DNA from: Sternotherus odoratus
Lineage: Eukaryota; Chordata; Testudines; Kinosternidae
Direction of reading: 5' to 3'
Assembly: GCA_032164245.1 (NCBI GenBank)
Contig: JAVMKO010000003.1
Coordinates: 83,682,390-83,746,389 of the forward strand
Length of the DNA stretch: 64,000 nucleotides
In this document: in pieces, positions 10,205-23,017 of the stretch
How the letters are laid out: each line of letters starts with the position of its first letter
How positions within the stretch are numbered: the first letter of the stretch is position 1
Made by a program: the position numbers and the translations under genes
Notes under the pieces: model-generated
Told to the model about the DNA's origin: nothing
What the model saw: only the letters and a program-made list of their open reading frames with translations
The model's database searches: none

Positions 10205-10430
10205 AAAAGAACAAAGAGTACTTGTGGCACCTTAGAGACTAACACATTTATTTGGGCATAAGCATTTGTGAGCTAGAATCCACTTCATTATCATCACATG
10301 CATCTGATGAAGTAGGTTCTAGCCCATGAAAGCTTATGCCCAAATAAATGTGTTAGTCTTTAAGGTGCCATAAGGACTCCTCTTTTTTTTTTGCTGATAC
10401 AGACTAGCATGACTACCCGTTTGAAACCTG
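10205..10430. mobile_element. Two turtle SINE bodies in inverted orientation
   Basis: The left copy reads GTGGCACCTTAGAGACTAAC on the plus strand. The right copy reads the same on the minus strand and keeps the SINE head (ACAGACTAGCATGACTAC in reverse) at its outer end. Arms of about 75 bases surround a short spacer. Confidence 0.8.
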
Positions 10431-10598
10431 TTAAATAATTGTTACCAACTAGCATGATGTTAACTGGTGACCCAGAAGTGAAAGACGCCATTACCATTCT
10501 CCTAAACCATCCAAGTCTCTCTTTCTTGTGTTCTAATGTGTATTCATGTCACATGGTTCTGATACAGCTGCTAGACTACATACAACTGGCATACTTAC

Positions 10599-10717
10599 CC
10601 CTGCTGAGTATGCGGTCCTCCTACGTCCAGTTGTTGGGACAAAGAATTTTGCTCGGTCTGCTGGATTTCTACAGTTCATGGCCTTGTAGGACAGAGGGCT
10701 GATGGGGCTGCAAGACG
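10599..10717 (-). CDS. MAP7: MAP7 coding exon: ASCSPIS...FFVPTTGRRRT
   Basis: This 119-nt exon has two leading bases then 39 codons, ending in phase 0. The acceptor is tcctcgttcag and the donor GGG|gtaagtat. The peptide starts ASCSPISPLSYKAMNCRNPA and continues DRAKFFVPTTGRRRTAYSAG. It aligns with the mammalian segment ASCSPI..PYKA, DR.K.FV and a run of three arginines. It is more divergent than the coiled-coil exons, as expected for the linker. A pair of inverted SINE copies lies only 170 bp away on the low-coordinate side, in the next intron. Confidence 0.9.
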
Positions 10718-11563
10718 CTGAACGAGGACAAATGGGGATAACTACATGTGGGTTGTTTTCATTTTTATTTTTTTTAAACAGAACAGCATTGGAGGAGTGA
10801 CAAAGGAAAGCCAACAGCAGGAAACAGGAACGAGAGAGAATGAGACAGAGAGAAAAGGAAGACGGCATTAATACACAAAGAACATTTTTAAAAGTTAAAC
10901 CAGAAGCATCACTCGATACTCATTCATTTATCCCCAAATATCTATGGGTTCATTTCTAATAGTAATTCATATACCTTTTAAAGTGAAAATTAAAAATTAT
11001 CCCACATTTTAGCAACGCTCTTATTTATCAAAGATGAGAATGTGTCCAAAAACAAAAGGACATCAGACAGTGATATTGCTTTTTATTTTAAAAGTAATGG
11101 TTCTGGTAAAGCAACAAACACAAAATTTCTGATCTGAAATTGATTAGCTTAGAACATTCACTGGCATACATTTTAATCTGAAAAAATCAGGCAAAAAAAT
11201 CTGACTAAAATTAGGTTTTCAGGAACTAGTTGGGGCAGGAAGACAAAGATAAAAGAGAGATACATACAAAGACCAAAACACTTCATCATCTACACAGAGA
11301 ATATGGTTCAGCAGTCTAGCAAAATAATTACATTCTTTCACATCAGATTGACAAAGTCACATCACATGTTAAGGATAACTTGTGAACTTGTGATCTCGGT
11401 AAAGTTTACAAGATTTCAGAAATAAACAGACACCGAATAAATGCATGATTCTTCAACCCTGGCCAGAATGCATTGTTTAGCTGTACCATCCAATCAGAAT
11501 GGAATTGTAACATAAAATTAATGTATATTTTTATGTAATCATTAAAATGGACACACCATAGTA

Positions 11564-12364
11564 CAGGGTGGCCTAACTTACTGACCCTCCGAGTCACATG
11601 TGACAATCTTTAGAAGTTCAAGGGCTGGGCACGCCTGCCACGGCTCAGGGCTTCAGCCCCATGGAAGACACCTCTTGGGGCTCAGGGCTTCGCCCTTCCT
11701 CCTGCTGAAACCCCAAGCCCTGGCAGGTGTGCCCCAGAGGCTGAAGCCTTGAGACACGCCCACCGCCCTGTCCCTGCTGGGCAGAAGCCAGAAGTGATGC
11801 ATGGGGAGGGGCACATGGAGTCACTTCCCACTCCCCCCTGCCGATTTTTGCCAGAGTTTGCTGGCCCTGCTCGGTCACATGGTGCCGCCGGGCCCCCTCC
11901 CTGCATGGGAGCTACTGGAACCAGCAAGTTGGGAGCTGCGGCCCATGGGGAGAGGCAGCGGCAAACAGCTGGGAGCTGTGGCCCCTCCCTGCAGCTCTCA
12001 GCTGCTTGTCATCGCCTCTCCATGTGGCGCTAAGACCTGGGAGCTGCAGGGAGGGGCTGCTGAGGGTAAGGGGGGGCATGACTAATGGGACAAGGTGGGT
12101 AAGGGGGGCATGACTCAAGCTTTTTTTGGGGGGTACAAATTTTACATTGTGTGTGTGTCTCCCCACTCCCCATCAGCAGGCACCAGTCATCTCTGGCACA
12201 ATCGCGGAGTCCCACCACCCCATTGTGGGGCAGAAGTCCTGAATGTCCCCACCCCCCCAATCTGGTAGGTGGAGACTGGGAGGTGTGGGGGGGAGCTCCG
12301 CGAGCCTCATTTTAACTGTAAAACAGTCGTATGCATCTTGTGAGCCATGGTTTGGTCACCCCTG
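11564..12364 (+). mobile_element. 801-bp hAT-type non-autonomous element with 8-bp target duplication
   Basis: It starts CAGGGTGGCCTAACTTACTG and ends TTTGGTCACCCCTG. It is bounded by identical 8-bp copies of CCATAGTA at 11556-11563 and 12365-12372. The CAG...CTG ends and 8-bp duplication are hAT hallmarks. The interior is GC-rich (GGGAGCTG, AGCTGC and complements) and encodes no transposase. A second copy, inverted, is at 32997-33819. Confidence 0.9.
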
Positions 12365-13439
12365 CCATAGTATATAAAAATATCAATACTGCAAAAAATT
12401 TATGAATAGCATAAGACATACGTGTCTGCAATTTGTGGTAGCCACTGCACTTTAAAAAGTTCCTTCTGTGTCTGGACTCTTCATTCCAAAACTGCTGACA
12501 TCATCAATATACTTTCAGATAAACCGCCAGTCTAAAGAAATGTCTACTAATCCACAACTAAATTATTTTTCCCATTATAATAATAAGCACATTATAACAA
12601 TCATAATCAGTTTGGCAGAAATAACTAGTGAAGTCAGTATCTGGGATGGCAACTCTCCTTAGCTGATTGTAGAGGACATAGTCTATTACAGAAAAAGTAG
12701 ATTATTAGGTTTGTGATGTTTAGAGTACACATGCAAAGAGAATTTTGGTGATGGAAAGTGAATAAAAAAAGTACTTGTTATAGCAATCAGAAATGCTGGC
12801 CAGAGAGTATTCTCAGACTTAGTTCTGTTCTTATTCTCTTGGCAGTGTGGTTTAATTCACAGTGAAAACAGGGCCAAACTATCTAATTATTTAGGCACCT
12901 TTCCTGTTTCTCCTCTCGTGATCATTTACAATATAGTGAGAATACTGGTTATTCAGCATGTTACTCAATAGCAGAGACAGAATGTACAGATTCTGTACTG
13001 TACCTTTTCCTTTACATTATTTATAGAAAAAACAGTAGCCTCATTTTCCCTAGGAAAATTCTCTCCCAGGTTCTCTTTGAGAGAGACAGAAAGGGAGAGG
13101 GAGAAGGAGAATGAGAGTTTCCATGCACATTATATTTCCACAAAAACACACTGTTCTAATAAAGGTCCATTGATGTAGTATAGCTAGTTATATACCTTTT
13201 TCTGGAATGAAGACTACATGAACTTCATTAATGAAGAAATTAACCTCACTTAAAAGCTACGGCAAAGGCACATGTTTGCTTTATCACTTGAGATGAGCAT
13301 GTTTAATGAAATATTAAAAGGAGACTATCGCCGGAAAGTGAACTGCAGAACAAACATGAAATGGAGTTTTACACAAATTTCTTTGCTGAATGTTCCCTCA
13401 TGAGGTACAGGGAGCATCAGCACAGAAACAAGTTTTAAC

Positions 13440-13732
13440 TAACTTTTATAAATTGCGGGGACCGGGGCCGCAGCCGGCAGCCTGCCCACGGCGGGGACTG
13501 GGGCCGGGGCGCAGCCGGGAGCCAGCCCACGGAGGGGACCGGGGCGGGGCGCAGGCGGGAACCCGCCCGCCACTGGGGCCGGAGCGCAGGGGGTTCCACG
13601 CCTGTATTTCCACATTCGGTGGCTTTTAGCAGCCGAAAGCGGAAGTATTGAACTCGGCGGACATGGAGGGGTCGCGCCACGCCGCCGGAGGAGAAAAAGG
13701 GGTCGCGGTCTCAACAAGTTTGAGAACCGCTG
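13440..13732. mobile_element. Partial hAT MITE (GTTTGAGAACCGCTG end)
   Basis: The right end AACAAGTTTGAGAACCGCTG matches in reverse the left end of the element at 40163. The interior is GC-rich, with GGGGACCGGGGCCGCAGCCGG-type repeats, then GGCGGACATGGA and GGGGTCGC(A/G). No matching left end or target duplication was found, so it appears truncated or rearranged. Confidence 0.65.
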
Positions 13733-13913
13733 CTTTACGGGGTATATTCAGTGAATCAAGATATACTAAGAGCACTTGACAGAATTTTTATTAGCAGATT
13801 AGTTAAAACTTACTTCTGTGCTCAGTGTTCTCAATAGCTTACTATTAGTAAGAGAAATCCGTATTTAACTTGATTTTAATTTTTACTGAAGTTCATCTTT
13901 ATGTAATAATGAT

Positions 13914-14033
13914 GAGGGAGCAGGGTAATTTCCTGGGGATTAATGATAGGCTGGGATGAGTTTATGGCTCAGGGCACAGTTATGGGCTATTAACACCAGA
14001 TGATCATTAATCTCCAGGAAATGCCCTGCACTC
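13914..14033. repeat. 120-bp inverted repeat of unknown type
   Basis: The left arm GAGGGAGCAGGGTAATTTCC plus TGGGGATTAATGAT is complementary to the right arm ATCATTAATCTCCAGGAAAT plus GCCCTGCACTC, apart from a few mismatches. A 55-base spacer separates the arms. I do not recognise it with certainty. Confidence 0.65.
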
Positions 14034-15131
14034 AGATAATGCAGTTATTGCTATAATTGCGCAAAATTTGAAAACAACGGGCATACAGACTTTTTTTTTT
14101 TAAATGGGTTGTACAGGTCCAGTTAGCACAGAGAGGGCATTATTAGAGAGCTACCCTGAATACCCTGGTTTATTTAACCACTCATTTTGCTTAAAGTATC
14201 TGCCAATACAATATCAGCTTACAATTTATTATTTAGCATGAGACTGAAAAATGTTCATGTCTGCTGTAGAAAAGTAATGACTTGCAAAGTTAAAAGCTTT
14301 GCTTTTTCAACTGTCAGCAAGGTAACCACTAGCTGCATTTCCAATTTCCTACCTGCTACATAGAATTTCATGATATTCAGTACTAGTTTTACCAGGCTTT
14401 GCTATTAAAGACATGATGCCCCTAGAAAGGACCTACATTGCCAAATTGTTCTGTTTGTAGAATATTACTCCCCTGCCAACCCCCCCAAAGCTACCCCCAT
14501 GGAACTTTACTGCAGCCTAATTAAAAATGAGAATTCTTCAGTTAAAGCATCTTTGAAAAATAGTCTTGCAAAACTGGTTTTCCCCTTTACCTTCAATATC
14601 CTTTATTTCAAATAAAGGCATGTTTATAGGAGAGGGCTAAGAAAACCTATCTGGACTTAAACAGTCAGCAGGTGCAACAGTATGTTATCAATCCCACAGT
14701 GTATTCACGAAATATCTCTACAATCTATAAACAGTGCAACTACTTCTTCCCTATATTACATCAGAGAATGACCTGCTTCTTGTCCATCGTGATACATCCT
14801 GTTTTGAACATGCCTGTGACATTCTCTTTAGTTTTGAACAGTTTTCAAGCTACCTCAGAAAGACATTACCCGTATTCTCTGTGTTATTTTCTGCCCCTCA
14901 GTGGAATAGCAAAGAGCTGTTTTGTGGTTGGTGGAGAACGTTTTAATAATAAACTCCCTCTTCTACAAACATTTACACACGTGGTTAACTTTACTCATGC
15001 TAGAAGATCACTGAAATGGGGGACCTAACTTGAGAAGTAGAACAACAATTTAACATTAGAAAAGAAGTTAACTGTAACCAGCTGAATTTCTTGGTGAATT
15101 TTAACTCCACAGTAAAAGAGTTAATTGAGTT

Positions 15132-15252
15132 TAGGGTGACTAGATGTCCCGATTTTATAGGGATAGTCCCGATTTTAGGGTCTTTTTCTTATATAGGCTC
15201 CTATTACCCCGCACCCGTTCCGATTTTTCACATTTGCTGTCTGGTCACCCTA
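15132..15252 (+). mobile_element. 121-bp hAT-type MITE, copy 1
   Basis: Ends TAGGGTGACTAGATGTC and GCTGTCTGGTCACCCTA are inverted, and the interior contains GGGTCTTTTTCTTATATAGG. The flanks ATTGAGTT and ACTGAGTC agree at six of eight positions, which fits an old 8-bp duplication. Same family as 42461-42583 and 50352-50472. Confidence 0.85.
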
Positions 15253-15737
15253 ACTGAGTCTTCTTTCCTCTTTAAAACACAAAATAAAGCAAAGTTTGAA
15301 AAATCAAGTCATTCGTGTTATATATTCAGTCTACCAGATTTTTTTTTAAATGGGTAATATGCTCTATATTGGAAAAATATACAGTGGTACAGAACACCTT
15401 TTTTGTAGCGGGGCAGTACACAGGAGCTCTAGCAATATACAGCAGGCTATCGTGTTTGCTGCATTGGGTCCTAATACCATAGTGGACTATGATGTGCTGC
15501 TTGCTGCCCTATGGATATTTTCTTTGTTGCACTGGTAAAGATACTAGGGATAGAGTAAGATAAAGAGAGAGGGAGAGAAAAAGAAGGGCATACCAAGAAC
15601 TTCTATGCTTTTGTAAGAGTCATTCTAGCTCACTCTATACAAACCTGGAGTGCTACTGGAGCAACGTAAATCAATAAAAGATTTTTTGAAAGAAACAGCT
15701 GTGATAAAACATTAGGCTTCCACCCTTTTAGGTTTAC

Positions 15738-15851
15738 CTGCATCTCCAGACAAGGCAGCTGTGCTTTTACTTCTGGCCAGGAATGAATGTGTGGGCATCA
15801 GCAGTCTGCTAACAATGCTCTTCTCCAATGGACTGAGATTTAGACGGCGAG
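15738..15851 (-). CDS. MAP7: MAP7 coding exon: ARRL...RSKSTAALSG
   Basis: This 114-nt exon (2 + 37 codons + 1) has acceptor tgcatattcag and donor GCAG|gtaaac. The split codon restores Ala, then the peptide reads RRLNLSPLEKSIVSRLLMPT followed by HSFLARSKSTAALSGDA. The SRLL.PTHSFLARSKSTAALSG block matches recalled mammalian MAP7 almost residue for residue, and it distinguishes this gene from unrelated coiled-coil proteins. The part from HSFLARSKS onward is Ser/Thr-rich linker. Confidence 0.95.
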
Positions 15852-18756
15852 CTGAATATGCATCATAGAAGCAAGATGTTAGATGAGACACTTTCTACAA
15901 ATCACCAAACATTGCAGAAGACGCCTCAAAATACTGCACCCAGCCATACAGGGGCATCTTCAAATTATGATTCAGAGATTCAGAGCACACAGGTCACTTG
16001 TATATTTTAGTCATAACCCACTTTACTGCCTCTACCCATAAATTTTAAACATTTACTCCGTGTACTTTTTTAATTATTTTGCTGACTTAATATGCTAAAC
16101 TGCTACCAAGTCCTCATATTTTGTTCCTATCCCCAACTACCATACATAGATTTTAACGCATGTGTTTTTTGTTCCCATATTTTTCTAGATAGGAGCAATT
16201 ACATATACATTTTTTTAAAAAGGGGGAGGGGAGAAGACCGTCAATCACATTATAAAAAATGTGTCGTTTGCTAGCACAGAGAGAATACCATCATAATCCT
16301 TACAAAAAGATTTTCTGGTCATGCCCCTAGCATTTCACAAAAATCTCTTTGGTCCACTCTCAAATGGGACCACATTTCTCTTAACTATGTATACAGAGAC
16401 CAGATACAGCAGTGAGGGGAACATCAGAATTTATTACATATACACTGGAGACTACTGATGAATAAATCTTAACTATCTTAACACTGAAAGTAATGTCAGG
16501 TTTTACTGCATCTAAAACATCCTTTCACCATAATTTGGCTTTAGGGGTAGCAAGCAAGATTGCAACTTGAATTCATTAGGCCTTGTCTCTAAAATGGTAA
16601 CCAATTGCCATACTCACACTGGAGACCAAGGTGGTTTTTTTTAATGGAGAGGGTCAACATTATTAATTAAAACCCTGAACTGTTCGTAATCCACTTTGCT
16701 CCAGTTTTCATGAAAAGAGGGGCTGATCTTAATAATAAAGTATTATCCTACGACAGTTTAATTTCCTCAGCTGCCCTCAAGCACTGCTTTTTGTATCCAA
16801 AGCAGCTCTCCTGAATTTTGCTAATACAAACGTGGCACCACTATAGAAATATAGGTCTCAGAAAAACAGCAGGCTGTCTTCATAAGTGCCCTTACATAAT
16901 GAACTACCGCAAAAGCTCTTTTCGATTAATGGAACTATTTCCAGGCTTGCACAGATTACCCAAAGTACAAAATACTCTAAAGAGGCCTCTATTAATGTCC
17001 ACTAGTTATCATTAAGCTTGCATCTTGACAATGAGGAATAAACCATAGAACATAATTATTCAACTGAAGGGCAGAAAGTCATTTGGTTTCCCCTCTGAGC
17101 CTGTATGTTCAGTATGTCCATTATTTCAGTTACCAGGCAAATCCATGGATTTGTTCACTATCTCTTCATCTTTAGAAACAGAGTTGGATTAACTGCATGC
17201 TAGCAACGTACAAGTTTGAGGGAGGTTAAAAGGTTGAGGCTAAAGAAATATTCTCACCATAATTAAATCTGAGCAAAATCCCACAGACTATTATGTCAAC
17301 CCAAAGGGCACTCACTCGGTGAGAAGAACAAGTACTAGACACAAAACTGGGACCTACTCCTGATGAACACTTACTTTCAAGTATAGTACTTAACTGAGTA
17401 CAGTGGTAAGCTTTTGTAGGATTGGGACCTAAGAATCCATAGTGAAAAGTACATGCACACTCTGGAACAGAGTGGTCTGCTCTTTTATAGGTCAAGCCAT
17501 CTGGGACTAGCCGGCCCTGTTTCATTATCAGACCCATCTGGGAAGGGCTCAGGTGTTCCCAATAAAAGGCTGAGAAAATTCAGTTGATGAAGCTGTGGGA
17601 AGGAGGTTGGCTCCTATAGGGTAGCCCTGGAGCAGAGTAAGTGCCTCTGGATCCTGACAGCCTGCTTTGGTAGGGAGTTTTGTGGTACTTTGTTGACTTT
17701 TGTTTGAATTTACAAAATGTGTGTCCTGCAGGAAGGGCTTGAAAGATTTGTAGCAGAGCATCAGTCTTCCCTGGGCTGGGGAGACAGAGCAGCCCGTTTG
17801 CACATGGTGGAGATGCTTGGGGGAGGGAGAGAGATGGGCCCATGGAACTGAAGCAGTGGCTAGCCTGAGCCCAGACCAAGTAAGGCAGTCCTGCTACATA
17901 CATATTGACAAATAAAAACACATAACATGCCCAATCACTCATGAGGCCATGTTGTAATCAAAGTCTTTCGAGTATGTGGAAACCCGCAGATTTATTCTCC
18001 CATCAGTGCATAGGGGAACTGCACGTAGAACTATCTCATCCCTTAAACAGAGAATACAGGACACCGCCCCCTCCCCTCCAAGAACACGTTTCTGCATAAA
18101 GGAACCAAGTATCATCTGTGTTTACCACCAAAATTATAAGTAAAATAAACAATGGCTGCACCATCATAGGGAAAAAAAACCCCAAAATTGTTCCATCCAT
18201 TTACAGGGCAATTAACTACAATGAACCTGCTTGGAAGGGAAGCAACTATGAACTTTCAACACCAAAACTAGCAGAAAGGAAGAATATTTGCTATCTACCA
18301 TCGTGCTACCCTTTAATTAACATCTTTGTGATAAAGTTGTAAGAGAGGAGTAATTTTAACCCGCTCACAGGTAGGGACTGGGAAGAAGTGAACCAACCAT
18401 TTCTGTCAGTACTTTGCAGAGTTTTTCTAGATAAAGTAAGTCTCAAGATCCCATTTAACATAAACTGAGCTTCTGACAGCATTAAAAAAGGCTGAGCATA
18501 TCAGATTGGCATTTTTTTCTTCAAAACATAATTATTTGGGGGGGTAAAGAAAACAAGAAGAGAGGTCCCTTCATCGGAGGAGGGTGTATCCAAGATGAAG
18601 TTCGAAAGCATAAACCCTTCCAATGCTTCCACTTCTTTTATTGAAAAACTGATGACCTGTCCTGCCAACCCTAAACATTCAAAAAAGCAGAAGCCTGGCC
18701 CCACCGCATCATGAGATATTTTTTAAATCTCATGATTGTTAAGACAAATACATGTT

Positions 18757-19418
18757 CAGGGTGGATCAAAATCTATTAAAAAAATTAAAGCATGGATGTT
18801 TTGATTTAAATGATTTTTTAATTTTATTTAAATTATGTTTTTCATTTAAAAAATAAACCCCCTTTAAAATGGCTAAGAAAGCATTATCTAAAAAGTTATA
18901 TCATTTAGTTGTACATATGAAACATGTTTTGATTAAAGAAGTTCAGATATCCAAAACATGTAAGGTTGTTTTAATAAAAATAAATGTGATATGATGTTTT
19001 GTGTGTTTAATGTAATTCCAGTTAACAGCCTAATGCAGCTGGACACAAATCGTGTGCAAAAATTAATTATACAGTAAATTTATATCATTCACCATTTTCT
19101 AATATACCAAAATGTACAATTAATAAGAATCAAACTCTTCAGCTACCTAATTGCTAAATAAATGTATATAGTTATAGTGTACCCTCCTAAGTTGCAAAAT
19201 GATGTAATTTTCTTAAGCATCTCTGGTATCAAATTTAATGCAAAGACTCTATTACTTGTAAATCAACATGTATTAATGGTTATATCAACCAATGAGAATG
19301 CACCTTTCTTTAGAAAATAACCCAAGTACAAATGGAAAAGTTGATTAAAATTGAATATTTAAATTCTGATTCTCCACTTGGTGGTTTAAATCACCTTGAT
19401 TTAAATCAATCCACCCTA
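18757..19418. mobile_element. 662-bp AT-rich DNA transposon fragment with inverted ends
   Basis: The left end CAGGGTGGATCAAAATCTA and right end TTAAATCAATCCACCCTA are inverted over the outer ten bases. Both sides carry TTTGATTTAAAT or TTGATTTAAATC. The interior is very AT-rich with no coding capacity. Flanking sequences share only part of an 8-bp match, so the target duplication is not secure. Confidence 0.6.
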
Positions 19419-20065
19419 TACACATGGGGCTCTTTTTATTTTGAAGAAAAACAAATTTCAGAGAGCATGGCCTTGCAAAGCAAAGAACGTGCAACTTTTA
19501 CAGAACCTAAAAGAACATTCAGTTAATGAAGTTTTCCTTGAAGAGCACTATCTAATTTTCTTAAATGTCTCTGGTATCAACTCTCTTGTTTGAATTATGT
19601 TAATTATTCATGTTTAGTTGCAGGGATTTAAACAGCTGAACCTTTATAATGAACAAGAAAGTACAGTTTGAAATCCATTTTCGCTGCCCAACTAGTTTAT
19701 AACTGTAATAAAACGCTGCACAATAATGCTGAACTTGAAAGGGAAATGAACACTGACTGGGTTTCAATAGCTGTTGGAAGAAACTATTGTTCTGGAATTA
19801 CATAATTTGCCAAAACTATGCCATACTTCCCCCGCAAATCAGAAACCTCAGTAATTATTTATTAGGAAAGAGTTTACTACTATTGCCCTCAAATCTTATC
19901 AATATGGTGTGTAATTTTATACATATAGAAACAAACAGTTATATACAAAACCATACAAAACCATGTGTACAAATATGCACTCATTGCAGGACATTTTGTT
20001 AAGAGATAACAAGGCTTTCCAATCATCAGTTTCACAATATAACTAAAATATAACAAACAATTTTA

Positions 20066-20086
20066 TATTATATATATATATATATT
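20066..20086. repeat. (AT)n microsatellite
   Basis: About ten TA units, uninterrupted. Confidence 0.85.
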
Positions 20087-20139
20087 TAAAATTTTCTGCG
20101 CTTGTACATAGAAATTCAAATTGGGGATGAAATGTAGGA

Positions 20140-20423
20140 CAGTGGTCCCCAACCCCCGGGGTTAATTTGGTAGCGGGCCGCGGCCGCCTTCGCTTCAGCA
20201 GCGCCGCGGGGCACTTCCCGCCCTTGTATGTCCGCCGAAAACCCGCCGCCGTGATAGCTTCTGTATCGGAGGCAATATATTCAGCGGCTTTTCTGCGGAC
20301 ATACAAGGGTCCGCCGCGCCGAGGGAAAAAAAAGGGGGTCGCGCCGCGCCGAAGAAAAGGGGTCGCAGTAAAATTGTAAAAGCGTTGACCGGTCCGCGGT
20401 CATACAAAGGTTGGGGACCACTG
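20140..20423. mobile_element. 284-bp hAT MITE with perfect 8-bp target duplication
   Basis: The ends are CAGTGGTCCCCAACCCCCGG and GGTTGGGGACCACTG. ATGTAGGA is present on both sides (20132-20139 and 20424-20431). The interior has CTTGTATGTCCGCCGAAAA and its approximate complement, plus GGGGTCGC(A/G). The GC-rich interior differs sharply from the AT-rich intron around it. Confidence 0.9.
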
Positions 20424-21149
20424 ATGTAGGACATCTCTTTTGTCCTTTGCTTGGAAAGGGAAATGATCCCTTATAGAATATTTTGTTAAAAAGCTTGGTT
20501 CATTTCTTTTCGTGTGAAGTTATCAAAATAACTTATTTTATAAAACTCATTTATCTTATAAATTCTCACAATTTAAATATTGCATGTTGTGCTGTTGATT
20601 AAAAGTCTGATTGTTAATCTCATTTGCAGATCTGAAAATATCAAGGCATTTCTTCCAACAGAGCAACCTTCTAAATCTAAAGGAACATAAAAAAAAATAA
20701 AATCGAAGAACAGACATTGTATAAGCAATATCTAACTGCTTAGTTACATTTAAAATAAATGAGCATCATGAATGTACTAACAACTTACAAGCTTTGTGAA
20801 ACATGTTTCCAGAAGTTCAGTAATTGGAACCAAAAGTTCAAATGAAAAGCAAAAAGGGCAGCATGACTCAACGTAAATAAATGTATACAAATAAAATGGT
20901 GACATGCGCTATGGAGAGATGTGTTGTTTCTGTCATTGCCACTCATTTACTAAAAACCTGACAGAAGCACTGTTTTTATCACTTGCTAAATGAAATCATT
21001 CAGGCAAGTTCAGATCTTTTAAAAATATAGTTCTTCTTGCAAAGAGAAAGTTCTTTTACTTCTTTCAACCATTTGAAGTCTTTTCATTCCTATTTAAATA
21101 GAGTGTAGAAAATGACTACAAATGTTTACTGTGTCTGCAGATATTGTTA

Positions 21150-21377
<228 letters not shown>

Positions 21378-22577
21378 CTAGCACACTACTGGGAGGAAAA
21401 TATAGGACTAGAGAATTTCTACTCTATCACTAAAACTTTAAAAATAGAAAGGACTTCTCAGTGGACATTTTACAGATGACTTAAAGACTTGGCACAAGAC
21501 TATTTCATTTAAATTGCAGGTAAATAAACTGATATCCTGGATGTTTCTCATTCAGCCAAGCTGTGATCCAAGGTTTAAAATGGAAGATCTGAATGGGCAG
21601 CTAATAAACAAGATGAGATTTTAATGTTCAGTTTACTGCACTTGCAGACAGGTTTTGCTCTAGGCTCGAATGAAATGGAAAATTACAGGGAATCTATATC
21701 ATGTTTAAAGCTCTGGTCCATCTTTTCAAGACCATGTTATAAAGCAAGAAAGTCCTTAGCATCATTTGAATCACAGAGGATACTCAGCGAGGTACTGTTG
21801 TGAACCAGGAGATCAATATCCATAACATATACAAATGAAAGATAAAGTAGAGGAGGAAGAAAGCTAGCACACAAGACAAATGAGGGTGGGCACAAGAGGA
21901 ATTCAAAAGATAAGGCTAAAAGCCAAAGGGCTCTGTATATGTAGTATACTCCATATCACAGAAATGATATTAAGTACACTGTACTCCACTGTACACTTAC
22001 ATTGTACAAAGAAAAATGTAGTCTGCATGTGATTTAACAGGCAAAGAAAATAAACGCTATGTAGAAGACTAAAAAAAATTGTAACATGCTTTGGATATGT
22101 GCCCCAAAGGGCTTTATTTGCCTTTCTTTATGCTTTGTGGCTTTCAGAATGCAGCATCACACTACACCACTCTCCAGTTCAAGTGATGCAAAATCAGCAT
22201 TCCCATCCTGCTAAGAATGTGACAAATATTTCAAGAGTACTGAAAAAAGTGATTGTTGTATAGGATTATACAGATTAAGAATGAGCTCTCAAACCTGGAT
22301 ACTCTCAGAAAAAGTGATTGTACACAATCCACAGAGGTTGGCAACAGCAGAAGAAAATCAGGAACTAGGACAAAAAAACCCCCAATGTATAGGCATTCTC
22401 TGCTCCAAAATATTTTGGGGAAAACGAGTGCATAAAATAAATCTCTTCCAAATTAGATTTTTGTTTGGGAAACTGACAATTACTCACAAGAACAGGAGAA
22501 ACTCATTTCCGCTCTTGATTAGACTTATGACCCCAATTCACAAAGCACTTTAAGCTTATATTTAAGTTCATCCATCG

Positions 22578-22652
22578 GCACCAACACCGCAGTTGCTCTG
22601 GGGCACCAACACTGCGGTTGCTCTGGGGAACCAACACCGCGGTTGCTCTGGG
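22578..22652. repeat. 25-bp tandem repeat, three copies
   Basis: The unit GCACCAACACCGCGGTTGCT plus CTGGG is repeated three times with one to two differences per copy, at 22578, 22603 and 22628. Confidence 0.95.
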
Positions 22653-22995
22653 GCTGGAGCACCCGTGAGGAAAAAATGGTGGGGGCTGAGCATGTACCGT
22701 CAGCCCTCCATCAACGCCTCCTCCCTCCCCATAGCGCCTCCTGCCCACCGGCAGGCCTGCCAATCAGCGCCTGCACCTCCATCCCAGTGCCTACTGCCTG
22801 CCACAGATCAGCTGTTTTGAGGCATCAGGAGGCACTGGGAGGGAAGTAGGGAGGAGTGAGGGTGCAACGTGCTCAGGGGTGAGAAGAGGCGGGGTGGGGA
22901 TGCAGCGGGGTGGGAAGAACAGGGTGGGGTGTTGGGGGAAGAGGTGGAGTGAGGATGGGGCCTGAGCGGAGCCAAGGAGAGCACCCCCCAGTAGA
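22653..22995. repeat. GC-rich interspersed repeat (AGATCAGCTGTTTTGAGGCA type)
   Basis: A diverged repeat with CCTCCTCCCTCCCCATAGCG, GCCACAGATCAGCTGTTTTG, CAGGAGGCACTGGGAGGGA and G-rich runs. Its central part recurs at 52590-52760. I could not identify ends or target duplication. It is probably hAT-derived, by similarity to other turtle repeats. Confidence 0.6.
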
Positions 22996-23017
22996 TTAGA
23001 AACTCTGCACTTATGAG

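Larger units (their letters stand above)
7918..10598 (-). other. MAP7 intron between SPSNPKAR and FFVPTTGRRRT exons
   Basis: A 2681-bp intron. It holds a tRNA-derived SINE (7985-8172), a GC-rich tandem array (8955-9275) next to a palindromic transposon end (9289-9436), and two palindromic SINE units (10078-10202, 10205-10430). Nothing recognised in 8180-8950 or 9440-10070. Confidence 0.8.
10718..15737 (-). other. MAP7 intron between FFVPTTGRRRT and RSKSTAALSG exons
   Basis: A 5020-bp intron. It holds an 801-bp hAT element (11564-12364), a partial hAT MITE (13440-13732), an unnamed inverted repeat (13914-14033) and a 121-bp MITE (15132-15252). I see nothing in 10720-11560, 12370-13430, 14040-15130 or 15255-15735. 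Confidence 0.8.
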
